Below, one piece after another: positions 26,590-35,898 of a stretch of DNA of 64,000 nt. Positions within the stretch are counted from its first letter, which is position 1. Each line of letters opens with the position of its first letter. Origin of the DNA: Emticicia sp031378345 (GTDB lineage: Bacteria; Bacteroidota; Bacteroidia; Cytophagales; Spirosomataceae); contig JANNDY010000121.1 in NCBI GenBank assembly GCA_031378345.1, positions 46,641 to 110,640 on the forward strand, given 5' to 3'. The notes under the pieces are model-generated. The model was not told the origin of the DNA. It saw only the letters and a list, made by a program, of their open reading frames with translations, and did not search any database. The position numbers and the translations under genes were made by a program.

Positions 26590-28482
26590 TTATGCAAATT
26601 CTGCCAATTCAAGCCAACGTAATTCTTTTTCTGCAATTTGATTTTCTGTCGTCTCAAAATCTTTTGCCCACGAAGCCAATTCTTCATGCGAATTACTACC
26701 TGCATTCATTTTTTCAACCAAATTAGCTTTATTTTTCTCTAATTTCTCAATTTCAGCTCCCAAACTTTCGTATTCTTTTTGTTCTTTAAAAGAAAATTTT
26801 CGCTTATTATCAATAATTACTGGTGTTGAAATAATATCATGTTTCAACTGAGGACTGCCAATTGAAGTCTGTTTACTGTTTGCATGAGCCAATAATTCTT
26901 CTTCATTTTCTTCTCTCCAAATTCTATAATCAGTATAATTCCCTGGATAATCTCTAATATAGCCATTTCCTTCAAAAACAAAAAGGTGGTCCACTAATTT
27001 ATCCATAAAATACCTATCGTGAGAAACTACAAGCAAGCAGCCGCCAAAATTCAATAAGAAATCTTCCAAAACATTCAAAGTAGAAATGTCCAAATCGTTG
27101 GTTGGCTCATCAAGAATCAAAAAGTTTGGGTTTTGAACTAAAATTTTCAATAACTGTAAACGCCTTTTTTCGCCACCACTCAGTTTTTTTACAAAACTAT
27201 ATTGCATCGCAGGAGGAAAAAGAAAAAGTGTTAAAAAATTGGTGATTGACATTTCAGTTCCGTCCGCCATTTTTACATATTCTGCAATATCTCTCACTAC
27301 TTCAATTACTCTTTGATTATCGTCAAAGTCTAAGCCACCTTGCGAATAATAGCCTATTTTGATGGTATCACCTTTCACAACTCTCCCCATATCGGGTTTT
27401 ATTTTTTCGGTAATAATTTCGAGCAAGGTACTTTTTCCCATGCCATTTTTACCAACAATTCCAATTCTATCGCCTCTTTTGAAGGTATAATCAAACTCTG
27501 AAATTATCTTTTTTCCATCAAACGACTTACTAACGTGTTGAATCTCAATGATTTTGCTACCCATTCGCTCCATTTTCATGCTCAATTCGAGCTTTTCGTC
27601 TGGACCTTTTTTTGCCGCTTTTTCTTTCAAATCATAAAATGCATCAACCCTACTTTGCGATTTTGTGCCACGAGCCTTCGGCTGACGACGCATCCATTCT
27701 AATTCTTTGCGTAATAGATTTCGGTAGTTTTTTATCGTTGCAGCATTTACAGCTTCTTGTTCTTCCTTTTTTTCTAAGTAATAAGCATAGTTCCCCGAAT
27801 ACTTAAATACCTTATTATCAGCCAGTTCCAAGATTCTGTTGCAGGCTTTGTCCAAGAAATAGCGGTCGTGAGTAACCAACAAAAGCGTAATATTTGAAGC
27901 CGAAAGATACCCTTCGAGCCACTCAATTGTATCAAGGTCAAGATGGTTAGTCGGCTCATCAAGAATCAAAAAATCAGGTTCTTCAATCAAAACTTGGGCA
28001 AGAGCAACTCTTTTTTTCTGCCCACCCGAAAGATTTCCGACAAGTTTGTCAAAATCTTCGATGCCCAATTTGGCCAAAATTTGCTTTACTGTAACCTCAT
28101 AATCCCATGCTTTAAGGGTATCAACTCGCTCGATGGCATCGGCAATTCGGTAATCATCGCCCGAATTCATAGCAAGTTCATATTCCTTGATTGCCATTGT
28201 GAGGGAGTTTTCAGAAGCAAAAATTGTTTCTAAAACAGTTCTTCCAGCTTGTAAGTCAGGATTTTGACCCAAATAGCCATAACGAATGTCTTTTCTGATG
28301 CTGATTTCACCTCCGTCAATATCAGCATTGCCCGTAATCATGTCGAGCATTGAAGATTTCCCAGATCCATTTGAGCCAATTAGGGCCACTTTTTCACCTT
28401 GTAAAATGCCAAAAGTTAGATTTTTGAAGAGCCATCTTTCACCTAAATTTTTACCTATATTTTCTGCGGATAAGTAGTTCAT
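26590..28482 (-). CDS. ABC-F family ATP-binding protein (duplicated ATPase, ribosome-associated type)
   Basis: ABC-F proteins have two ATPase domains and no membrane part, and act on the ribosome in translation or antibiotic protection. Both Walker A motifs are present (GSNGSGKSS and GKNGMGKST), as are two signature motifs (LSGGQKKR and LSGGEKRR) and two Walker B stretches ending in LILDEPTNHLD and LILDEPTNDLD. A charged linker and a C-terminal coiled coil (EYESLGAEIEKLEKNKANL) complete the Uup/EttA-like architecture. I start at ATG 28482 (MNYLSAENI) because the extra 22 residues of the longer frame are not family-like. The specific subfamily is uncertain. Confidence 0.93.
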   Translation of the reverse strand: MNYLSAENIGKNLGERWLFKNLTFGILQGEKVALIGSNGSGKSSMLDMITGNADIDGGEISIRKDIRYGYLGQNPDLQAGRTVLETIFASENSLTMAIKEYELAMNSGDDYRIADAIERVDTLKAWDYEVTVKQILAKLGIEDFDKLVGNLSGGQKKRVALAQVLIEEPDFLILDEPTNHLDLDTIEWLEGYLSASNITLLLVTHDRYFLDKACNRILELADNKVFKYSGNYAYYLEKKEEQEAVNAATIKNYRNLLRKELEWMRRQPKARGTKSQSRVDAFYDLKEKAAKKGPDEKLELSMKMERMGSKIIEIQHVSKSFDGKKIISEFDYTFKRGDRIGIVGKNGMGKSTLLEIITEKIKPDMGRVVKGDTIKIGYYSQGGLDFDDNQRVIEVVRDIAEYVKMADGTEMSITNFLTLFLFPPAMQYSFVKKLSGGEKRRLQLLKILVQNPNFLILDEPTNDLDISTLNVLEDFLLNFGGCLLVVSHDRYFMDKLVDHLFVFEGNGYIRDYPGNYTDYRIWREENEEELLAHANSKQTSIGSPQLKHDIISTPVIIDNKRKFSFKEQKEYESLGAEIEKLEKNKANLVEKMNAGSNSHEELASWAKDFETTENQIAEKELRWLELAEFA

Positions 28483-28579
28483 TGCAATTTTTAATGGATA
28501 ATGTAGAATTAAGAATGTAAAATTAATTTTCCAATTCTCAATGGTCAAATTGTTTTGAAAGGCAAAACACTATGCAAAA

Positions 28580-28879
28580 TTACACCTTTTTTTCGAGAAA
28601 ACGTTCAACTAAAATTTCCCATTCTTGTTCCAATGATATTTTTGGTAGATTTTCTCCACATCTACTATACCAATAATTGGCATTAAAAATATCACCTTCT
28701 TTTCGGTGCAAATAGGCATGGAGTTGGTCGAAAGCAAGCGTTCCTTCCTTGGTTTGAGCAATATTATGGGCAGATTCCCAATCGTCTTTTGCATCATGCC
28801 AAAGTGCTTGTATTAAAATAGGGAAGTTTTTCGGAACAAAAGTTTCTGAGAGTGTATTTTTGAAATTTTCGATGGTCAT
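28580..28879 (-). CDS. Conserved hypothetical protein, about 99 residues
   Basis: The small soluble protein is rich in Trp, His and acidic residues (LWHDAKDDWESAHNIAQ, FDQLHAYLHRKEGDIFNANYWYSR) and ends in EILVERFLEKKV. Proteins of this kind recur as uncharacterised genes in Bacteroidota, and I recognise no function. It has no signal peptide or membrane segment. It is transcribed in the same direction as the ABC-F gene, about 100 bases upstream of it. Confidence 0.75.
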   Translation of the reverse strand: MTIENFKNTLSETFVPKNFPILIQALWHDAKDDWESAHNIAQTKEGTLAFDQLHAYLHRKEGDIFNANYWYSRCGENLPKISLEQEWEILVERFLEKKV

Positions 28880-28957
28880 ATTTTAAATAATTTTACTACG
28901 AACTGAAAGTTTGCACCACATTATAAGCTAATTTTGCACAAATTTAACATTAAATTA

Positions 28958-30823
28958 ATGCAATTAATGAATTTTCTGTTTTGGTTAAAACGAATATCGT
29001 GGCTTGTTTGTATCTATTTTTTACTAAGAATTTTATTCCTAATTTTTAATTATAAATCTTTTCAAAGTATTGATTATCAGCAAATTAGCTATGCTTTTTT
29101 GCTTGGTTTAAAATTTGATTTGTCGGCTATTTTTATAAGTAATTTAATGTTTACCATTTGTGTTTTTTTGCCATTTCGATTTGTAGAAAAGCAAAAGTAT
29201 CAAATCTTCTTGAAATACATTTATTTGATACCAAACATCTTCTTTTTTTGGTTAAATATTGCTGATTTTGAATACTATAAATTCATCGGAAGAAGAACAA
29301 TATTTGAGATTTTCAGCATCATCGGCGATGTTGGACAGCAATCACTTAATTTGCTTGGTAGTTATTGGTATTTGGTTTTGATTTGGACATCGATGAGTTG
29401 GGTTTTTGTGAAATTTGACTCAATAAATAAAATCGATTTCAATCCTAAAAGTAAAATTGTTACGACATCCGTTTTGTTATTTTCTATTGCCTTTAGTATA
29501 CTAATTTTCAGAGGAGGGTTTCAAGAAAAACCCCTGAGAATCAATCAAGCATTTGAGCAAAATAATATGCATCTCGGTAATTTAACTCTTAATACAACCT
29601 TTACTTTTTTGACAACTATTGATGCAGTTGGAACTGAAAAGGTTAGTTATTTTGCTGATAATCAACAAATTACGAGATTGGTTCAAAGAAATACGACGAA
29701 CAACTTCGAGATAAATATCATAAAACAAAATGTTGTAATTGTCATTTTAGAAAGTTTTGCAAAAGAATATATGGGTTTCCAAAATCCGTACAAAGGATAT
29801 ACCCCATTTTTGGATTCTTTATCAAAATCTGGTGTGAGTATGAGCAATTGTTTTGCTAATGGTCGTGAGTCAATCATTGCATTACCTTCCATCATTGCGG
29901 CAATTCCGCAGTTGATTGATGAACCTTTTATTACTTCAAGTTACCAGTCGAATAAGTTTTATGGATTGGGTTCAATCGTCAAGCAAAATGGCTATGTTTC
30001 TTCGTTTTTTCATGGGGCAAGAAATGGCTCAATGGGCTTTGAAGGTTTCTCTCAATTGGCAGGTTTTGACAAATATTTTGGACTTAATGAATATCCTAAA
30101 AGTCTGATAGACAGTGACTTTGACCAAAATTGGGGTGTTTTTGATGAACCTTATTTACAGTATTTTTCGAATGAACTTTCAAAGGAAAAACAGCCATTTG
30201 TAAGTTGTATTTTTACACTTAGCTCTCACCACCCTTACCCAATTCCAACCCAGTATAAAGGTAAGTTTCCAAAAGGAAAAGCATCAATTCACGAAAGTAT
30301 TGGTTATACCGATTTTGCTTTGAAACGTTTCTTTGAAACAGCTTCAAAACAAGCGTGGTTTAAGAATACACTTTTTGTAATAACCGCCGACCATACACAG
30401 CAAAATATCGAGGCTAAGTATAATTCGCCAACGGGTGCATATCGTGTGCCTTTTGTTTTATATCATGCTGATAATCAGGTACTTAGTTTAATAAAATCAA
30501 AAGTAAATCTTGATAAAACCACTCAGCATACCGATATTTTACCAACCATTTTAGATTTTTTGGCGATTAATCAAGAGCAAGTTTTGCCATTTGGGGAGTC
30601 AATTTTTGAAAAAAATAAAGGATTGGCAATGCACTATAATTCGGGCATTTTTAGCATGATTTCAGATGCACATTTTATAGAAATGAACCTCGAAGGGCAA
30701 GTAAAAACCTTTGATTTGAAAACAAATAAAGCATTTAAAAATGACGAAGAAATGAGTAAAAAACTCAAAGCATACATTCAATTTTACAGAAATGGCTTGA
30801 TTGAAAATTCGTGGATAAAGTAG
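28958..30823 (+). CDS. LTA synthase family membrane sulfatase-fold protein (phosphoglycerol transferase-like)
   Basis: Five hydrophobic segments in the first 200 or so residues anchor the protein. A sulfatase-fold domain follows with NVVIVILESFAKEYMG near 250-265, the candidate nucleophile region NCFANGRESIIALPSI, and the metal site VITADHTQQNIEAKY. This architecture is that of LTA synthase/MdoB-type enzymes, which move phosphoglycerol or phosphoethanolamine to envelope glycans or lipids. The ATG at 28958 is preferred over the TTG at 28934. Its stop codon directly abuts that of the convergent hemJ-like gene. Gram-negative members usually modify periplasmic glucans or lipid A, not teichoic acid. 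Confidence 0.88.
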   Translation: MQLMNFLFWLKRISWLVCIYFLLRILFLIFNYKSFQSIDYQQISYAFLLGLKFDLSAIFISNLMFTICVFLPFRFVEKQKYQIFLKYIYLIPNIFFFWLNIADFEYYKFIGRRTIFEIFSIIGDVGQQSLNLLGSYWYLVLIWTSMSWVFVKFDSINKIDFNPKSKIVTTSVLLFSIAFSILIFRGGFQEKPLRINQAFEQNNMHLGNLTLNTTFTFLTTIDAVGTEKVSYFADNQQITRLVQRNTTNNFEINIIKQNVVIVILESFAKEYMGFQNPYKGYTPFLDSLSKSGVSMSNCFANGRESIIALPSIIAAIPQLIDEPFITSSYQSNKFYGLGSIVKQNGYVSSFFHGARNGSMGFEGFSQLAGFDKYFGLNEYPKSLIDSDFDQNWGVFDEPYLQYFSNELSKEKQPFVSCIFTLSSHHPYPIPTQYKGKFPKGKASIHESIGYTDFALKRFFETASKQAWFKNTLFVITADHTQQNIEAKYNSPTGAYRVPFVLYHADNQVLSLIKSKVNLDKTTQHTDILPTILDFLAINQEQVLPFGESIFEKNKGLAMHYNSGIFSMISDAHFIEMNLEGQVKTFDLKTNKAFKNDEEMSKKLKAYIQFYRNGLIENSWIK

Positions 30824-31438
30824 TTATTTTTTACCTTCCCGATATTTGCGATAAACTCGTGCAGCCAGAAAAAGTGTTACTCCAAAAGCGAGTATTCCGA
30901 AAAATAAATAGACAAAATTGAGCAAATCTTTAACCACCGCTAAAATGACAATAATTGCCAAAAATAGCGTTGGAAGCTCATTTAGCAAGCGAAATTGAAA
31001 CGAAGTATAAGTAGATTGTCCATTTTCTTGCTTTGAAATAATACCTTTGCAATACAAATGATATACAGTCATAAGTACTAAAAAAACTAATTTTACCTGC
31101 ATCCAACCTTGCTCCAAAAAATAGGGAGAGTTAGCTAGCATCAAAATTCCGCAAGTCCAAGTAAACATCATGGCAGGTGTACAGATGATTTTGTAAACTC
31201 GCCATTGCATAAGCGTATATTGCTTTTTCCAATCTTCCCGAATTGACTCTGGTTTGTCGCTTGCCTCAGCATGATAAACAAACATTCGGACTAAGTAAAA
31301 TAAGCCTGCAAACCAAGCTACAAAGCCAATAATATGAAGTGATTTTAAGTATAAATGTAACACGGGAGTTCTGAGTGCTGAGTGCTGAGTTCTGAATTTA
31401 AGTTCAATAAAAGCTACTAATTGATTGATAGTAAGCAT
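30824..31438 (-). CDS. hemJ: HemJ-type protoporphyrinogen oxidase (CopD-like membrane protein)
   Basis: HemJ oxidises protoporphyrinogen IX late in haem synthesis. Family marks are visible: LHIIGFVAWFAGLFYLVRMFVYHAEA with the conserved His, QWRVYKIICTPAMMFTWTCG, WMQVKLVFLVLMTVYHLYC and RLLNELPTLFLAIIVILAV, within four to five membrane helices. The N-terminus is doubtful. Residues from the ATG at 31438 to about 25 are encoded partly by a TTCTGAG-type microsatellite and do not look like the family. A GTG at 31363 would start at LHLYLKSLHIIGF, as usual for HemJ. The stop abuts the stop of the opposite gene with no gap. Confidence 0.85.
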   Translation of the reverse strand: MLTINQLVAFIELKFRTQHSALRTPVLHLYLKSLHIIGFVAWFAGLFYLVRMFVYHAEASDKPESIREDWKKQYTLMQWRVYKIICTPAMMFTWTCGILMLANSPYFLEQGWMQVKLVFLVLMTVYHLYCKGIISKQENGQSTYTSFQFRLLNELPTLFLAIIVILAVVKDLLNFVYLFFGILAFGVTLFLAARVYRKYREGKK

Positions 31439-31481
31439 TTTAAGTCTATAACTCAGAACTCAGAACTCATAATTCAGAATT
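31366..31481. repeat. Inverted pair of CTGAGTT/AACTCAG microsatellites
   Basis: Units of TTCTGAG and TGCTGAG are repeated at 31366-31399, and the complementary units AACTCAG/AACTCAT lie at 31450-31481. They form a long imperfect inverted repeat around the predicted 5' end of hemJ. The right-hand array is intergenic and the left-hand one falls inside the longer hemJ reading frame. Confidence 0.7.
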
Positions 31482-31548
31482 ATTGACGCGTAAAGATAAC
31501 AAAGAAAAGACATTGAACGTTTTAAAATAAATTTTCAGACTTAAAATT

Positions 31549-33438
31549 ATGCAAAGAATTTTTACTGCACTATTCCTTTTGTTATCCATCAATATTTTTG
31601 CTCAAAATCTTAAACAGGATGTTGGCAAAGCAAAAGAATTTTATGAAAAAGCTCTGAAAAATCTTTCCGAAAAAAAAATGCCAGATGCCACCGAAAATCT
31701 TTTTAAGGCAATCAATAAGGATTCGACTTTTTCGGAGGCATATTTTAAATTGGGGCAAGTTTTTGAGGCTGGTCGTAGCCAAGAAAATGCTGTAAAATAT
31801 TACGGTAAAGCCATCGAGTTAAAGCCCAAAGAATCAATTTTTGCACAAGCATATACCTACATCGGCACACGTTTGATGCGTGCTGGAAAGTATGAAAAGG
31901 CAAAGGAATATTTGATCTTTTCCTTGCAAAATTCACCACCAAATAGCCTGATAGTCAAGCAATTAACTAAACAAATTGAAGCTTGTGCTTTTGGAATTGA
32001 TGCTCAAAAAAACGCCATGATAATCAATTCATCTGTAATGGGAGCAACTATTAATTTCCAAAACAAGCAATATTTCCCTGTGCTGACTGCCGATAATGAA
32101 ACGCTAATTTTTACTGCTCGTTCAGAAGTTGGTGATGAAAATTTATATTCTTCGCAACTTCAAAATGGTTCTTGGACAGTGCCAAAAAGTATTTCTCCAA
32201 ATATAAATACTACTTTCAATGAAGGCACTTGCAGCATTTCGGCAGATGGTCGAACTTTAGTCTTTACAAGCTGCGATGGGCAAAATAGTTTAGGGAGTTG
32301 TGATTTGTATATTTCCAAGAAAGTAGGAGAAGAGTGGAGCGTGCCAGAAAACTTAGGTGAAAATGTTAATACTTCATTTTGGGAAGCCCAACCAAGCCTT
32401 TCACATGATGGAAGAATTTTGTATTTTTCTTCGGAAAGAAAAGGGGGTTTTGGCCGTAAAGACTTGTGGATGAGTGAGTTAGGTGAAAAAAACATTTGGA
32501 CAAAAGCAATAAATCTTGGAAGTATAGTTAATACATCAAGCGATGAAATTTCTCCATTTATTCATGCTAATGGTCATACCCTTTTCTTTGCATCTGATGG
32601 TCATTTGGGCATGGGAGGATTAGATTTATTCATGACTGAACAAAAAATAATGGCATTTTCAAAGCCTGAAAACTTGGGATTCCCGATTAATACCAATGAA
32701 GACCAAGTTGCTCTTTTCATTACCGCTGATGGCAAAAAAGGTTATTATTCTTCAGATGAAAAATCTTCGATAAAACTCTTTCAATTTGAGATTCCGAAGC
32801 AACTTTCCGATAAATTTCAGAGGGTAAATTTTGTAAAAGGAATTGTGCAAGATGCTCAAACAAAGAAAAATATTTCATCAGAAATCGAATTAGTTGATTT
32901 GAAAAGTAATATTGTTTTAGAAAAAACAAAGTCAGACTCACTTTCAGGCGAATATACTGCCATTTTGCCAAATGGTAGCCAATTTGGACTTTTTGTCAAT
33001 AAGAAAAACTACTTTTTCAAAAGCATAACTTTCGATTTTTTGGAAAAAACTGAAGTTGGTGGGAAAGTAGTCAATGTATTATTAGAACCAATTAGAAAAG
33101 ATGTAAAAGAAGTGCTTAATAATATCTTTTTTGATTCTGGGAAGTTTGATTTACGCCCTGAGTCGTTTGCAGAATTGGATAAATTACAAAAACTTTTGAA
33201 ACAAAATCCAACGCTACGAGTCGAAATATCGGGACATACAGATAATGTTGGTAAAGATTCAGAAAATCAAATATTGTCTGAAAAAAGAGCTTTATCTGTA
33301 TTGAATTATTTATTAAAAAATGGAGCTAACTCATTGAATATCAAATCATTAGGTAATGGTGCGAGTAAGCCAATCTTGCCAAATGACACCGAAGAAAACC
33401 GACAACTCAATCGCCGAATTGAAATGAAAATTTTGTAA
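31549..33438 (+). CDS. TPR/PD40-propeller/OmpA-family protein, PorE-like
   Basis: The 629-residue protein has a signal peptide (IFAQ), TPR helices (about 20-135, with AYFKLGQVFEAGRSQENAVKY), PD40/WD40-like propeller blades (about 170-415, with SISADGRTLVFTS and PSLSHDGRILYFSSERKGG), and a carboxypeptidase-regulatory-like segment near 425-515. It ends in an OmpA peptidoglycan-binding domain (ISGHTDNVG, LSEKRALSVLNYLL, NRRIEMKI). This is the domain order of PorE of the type IX secretion system, although several paralogues with other roles share it. No other secretion gene is nearby. It likely anchors an outer-membrane complex to peptidoglycan. Confidence 0.82.
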   Translation: MQRIFTALFLLLSINIFAQNLKQDVGKAKEFYEKALKNLSEKKMPDATENLFKAINKDSTFSEAYFKLGQVFEAGRSQENAVKYYGKAIELKPKESIFAQAYTYIGTRLMRAGKYEKAKEYLIFSLQNSPPNSLIVKQLTKQIEACAFGIDAQKNAMIINSSVMGATINFQNKQYFPVLTADNETLIFTARSEVGDENLYSSQLQNGSWTVPKSISPNINTTFNEGTCSISADGRTLVFTSCDGQNSLGSCDLYISKKVGEEWSVPENLGENVNTSFWEAQPSLSHDGRILYFSSERKGGFGRKDLWMSELGEKNIWTKAINLGSIVNTSSDEISPFIHANGHTLFFASDGHLGMGGLDLFMTEQKIMAFSKPENLGFPINTNEDQVALFITADGKKGYYSSDEKSSIKLFQFEIPKQLSDKFQRVNFVKGIVQDAQTKKNISSEIELVDLKSNIVLEKTKSDSLSGEYTAILPNGSQFGLFVNKKNYFFKSITFDFLEKTEVGGKVVNVLLEPIRKDVKEVLNNIFFDSGKFDLRPESFAELDKLQKLLKQNPTLRVEISGHTDNVGKDSENQILSEKRALSVLNYLLKNGANSLNIKSLGNGASKPILPNDTEENRQLNRRIEMKIL

Positions 33439-33531
33439 ATTTTGGCTATATCCTTTATTTTGACGAACTTTGCAAAAATAGGAATTAGGTTTTAGGACGA
33501 AGGAATTAAGATAATTAAAATAATAAATTAA

Positions 33532-33555
33532 GTTCCCCTTTAGGGGCGGAGGGGT
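33532..33555. repeat. Short CCCCTTTAGGGG palindrome
   Basis: CCCCTTTAGGGG followed by GGAGGGG lies immediately before the trxB start codon. The palindrome resembles dispersed GC-rich elements between Bacteroidota genes. Its purine-rich end also overlaps the expected ribosome-binding position. Confidence 0.4.
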
Positions 33556-34497
33556 ATGACACAAGAAACAGCAGAAGTATTGATATTGGGTTCGGGACCC
33601 GCAGGTTATACAGCAGCAATTTATGCTGCAAGAGCAGGACTAAAACCTTTGATGTATCAAGGTGGTCAGCCCGGAGGACAATTGACTATAACAACAGATG
33701 TAGAAAATTATCCGGGCTATCCAGAAGGCATTCAAGGACCTGAAATGATGGAAGATTTTAGGAAGCAAGCAGAGCGATTTGGATTAGTAAATCGCTATGG
33801 AATGGCAACCAGTGTAGATTTTTCTACACCATTGGCTCACAAAGTTATCATTGATGAAACACATGAAATTACTGCCACAACCGTCATTATTGCCACTGGT
33901 GCTTCGGCAAAATGGCTTGGTTTGGAGTCGGAAACCCGCCTGAATGGTTATGGTGTTTCTGCCTGTGCAGTGTGTGATGGATTTTTCTTTAGAGGGCAAG
34001 AAGTTGCTATTGTCGGAGCTGGGGATACCGCTTGTGAAGAAGCACATTATTTGTCGAAACTTTGCAAAAAAGTATATATGTTGGTGCGTAGAGATGAGTT
34101 TCGTGCTTCATTAATCATGCAAAATCGTGTAAAAGCCACACCAAATATTGAAATTCTTTTTAACACTGAAACCGTTGAGGTTTTAGGAGAAGATGGTGTA
34201 ACAGGTGCGAAAATCAGAAATACTATTACAAAAGAAGAGAAAAATATTGATGTAACAGGCTTTTTTGTAGCAATTGGGCATCAACCAAATACGCAAATTT
34301 TCAATAGTTTTCTTGAAATGGACGAAGCTGGCTATCTCGAAACTGAAAAAGGAAGCAGTCGAACGAACATTGAAGGCGTGTTTGCCTGTGGCGATGCACA
34401 AGACAAAATTTATCGGCAAGCAGTAACAGCAGCAGGTTCGGGTTGCATGGCAGCACTTGATGCCGAAAGATATTTAGCTGGACAAAACTTGCATTAA
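33556..34497 (+). CDS. trxB: Thioredoxin-disulfide reductase
   Basis: This flavoenzyme passes electrons from NADPH to thioredoxin. It has the usual low-Mr length (313 residues), an FAD-binding ILGSGPAGYTAAIYAARAG near 10-28, the redox pair C137-A-V-C140-D-G, an NADPH-binding VAIVGAGDTACEEA and the C-terminal FAD motif GVFACGDAQDK near 275. CAVC in place of the common CATC is a normal variant. It stands alone. Its purine-rich leader comes from the short palindrome just upstream. Confidence 0.96.
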   Translation: MTQETAEVLILGSGPAGYTAAIYAARAGLKPLMYQGGQPGGQLTITTDVENYPGYPEGIQGPEMMEDFRKQAERFGLVNRYGMATSVDFSTPLAHKVIIDETHEITATTVIIATGASAKWLGLESETRLNGYGVSACAVCDGFFFRGQEVAIVGAGDTACEEAHYLSKLCKKVYMLVRRDEFRASLIMQNRVKATPNIEILFNTETVEVLGEDGVTGAKIRNTITKEEKNIDVTGFFVAIGHQPNTQIFNSFLEMDEAGYLETEKGSSRTNIEGVFACGDAQDKIYRQAVTAAGSGCMAALDAERYLAGQNLH

Positions 34498-34597
34498 TCA
34501 AATTTTATTCATAAAATTGTTATGAAATGTATCCATTAAATCATTTTGGCATACTTTTAGTAATATTTTACGTGCTGTCTTTAAACATAAAATACGC

Positions 34598-35722
34598 ATG
34601 AAAAAGGTTTTATTACCAATAATACTGGCTATTTCAATCTCTGGAGTATCTTTTGCCCAACGTGAAAGAGGCTCGAGATTAAATAAACCAAATATTCCTA
34701 CTAATCAGAAAGATTCGAAAGCCAAAGATAAAAACTTCAATAAGGCACCGAAGGAAGAGGATGAGTTTAGTTTTGAAGAAGAACCAAAACTAAGATTTGT
34801 CAACGAATTTGAAACTCCTAAATCTGTAGAATCGCTTCCTGTACTTAAAATTGAACCTATCAAAGAAATCAACACGGCAGTTCATGAAGATACTTCAACA
34901 ATTGATGAGGGACAAACTTTGATTGTAGAAATTGAAGATGAAGCTCAGTTTCAAGGAAGTGAAGACATGGTAAAAGTTGCCAGTTACTTCTCAGTTTGGG
35001 ACACCGATACCGTTGACCCTTATGGCATTGATGCCAAAGAATATGATGATGTTGTGCCGATTCAATTATATGATATTTCTCAAGGAAGGTATTGGGCTGG
35101 ACCTTTAAGTAAAGGTGTTGTCAATTCAAATTTTGGGTGGAGGTCAAGAAAATGGCATACTGGGCAAGACCTTGATCTCGAGACTGGCGACCCTGTTTAT
35201 GCGGCTTTTGATGGTATTATAAGAATATCACGAGTACAAGGAGGTTATGGTCGTTGTGTTGTAATTAGACATTATAATGGTATAGAAACACTTTATGGGC
35301 ATTTATCAAAAATTAATTTTGAAGCAAATACCATAGTTAAAGCAGGAGATGAAATAGGAAAAGGTGGTAACACTGGTCATAGTTCGGGTCCACATCTTCA
35401 CTTTGAAACTCGTTATGAAGGCAACCCGTTTGATCCAAGAAATATCTATAATTTTAGTCCAGCTCAAATAAATATTGTTTCACAAGAGTTTTTATTGACT
35501 TCACGTGTCTATGATTATTTGAGAGGTGGAACTAATAAATCTGACTTTGAGTTTGATGAACCAGTAAAGATTAATAGAAAAGTTTGGACAAAAGTACGCT
35601 CAGGCGATACACTTTCTGAAATTGCAGGAAAATTTAATACAACTATTACCGAACTTTGCAAACTCAATCATATTAAATCTTATACTCGTTTAAGAGCAGG
35701 TTATCGTTTGAGAGTAAGGTAG
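34598..35722 (+). CDS. M23-family peptidoglycan endopeptidase with C-terminal LysM
   Basis: The 374-residue secreted protein (signal to VSFAQ) has a charged low-complexity region (about 25-120). A zinc metallopeptidase domain follows with ligands H187 and D191 (HTGQDLD) and the later HLHFE motif, and then a LysM domain (VRSGDTLSEIAGKFN to GYRLRVR). M23 enzymes cut peptide cross-links in the cell wall. All metal ligands are present, so it should be active, unlike the degenerate LytM activators. A hairpin terminator follows about 100 bases downstream. Confidence 0.93.
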   Translation: MKKVLLPIILAISISGVSFAQRERGSRLNKPNIPTNQKDSKAKDKNFNKAPKEEDEFSFEEEPKLRFVNEFETPKSVESLPVLKIEPIKEINTAVHEDTSTIDEGQTLIVEIEDEAQFQGSEDMVKVASYFSVWDTDTVDPYGIDAKEYDDVVPIQLYDISQGRYWAGPLSKGVVNSNFGWRSRKWHTGQDLDLETGDPVYAAFDGIIRISRVQGGYGRCVVIRHYNGIETLYGHLSKINFEANTIVKAGDEIGKGGNTGHSSGPHLHFETRYEGNPFDPRNIYNFSPAQINIVSQEFLLTSRVYDYLRGGTNKSDFEFDEPVKINRKVWTKVRSGDTLSEIAGKFNTTITELCKLNHIKSYTRLRAGYRLRVR

Positions 35723-35820
35723 ATTGGATTTCGGGTTTTCGACTTCGTTCAGACACGGATGAAAGTTGTAACCGAGAGTATAGAAAAACTGCTGCAGACG
35801 AGGTTAAAATATTTTTGTAA

Positions 35821-35853
35821 GCGACGTGAAACTATTTACGTCGTTTTTTTTTT
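35821..35853 (+). terminator. Hairpin with a long T tract before bshB1
   Basis: GCGACGT and ACGTCGT form a 7-bp stem (one G:U pair) with a 10-base loop, followed by ten T residues. It most likely ends transcription from the M23 peptidase gene. Confidence 0.7.
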
Positions 35854-35898
35854 ATCCTATTAGGACAAAATTTTATAGTTTTTTTAGAATAGTTTTTT

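Noticed and set aside
26590..28548. Use of the longer start of the ABC-F protein and shared MTIEN start with the 99-residue neighbour
   Set aside because: The first 22 residues are not family-like, and the short match between the two starts is too brief to suggest a duplication.
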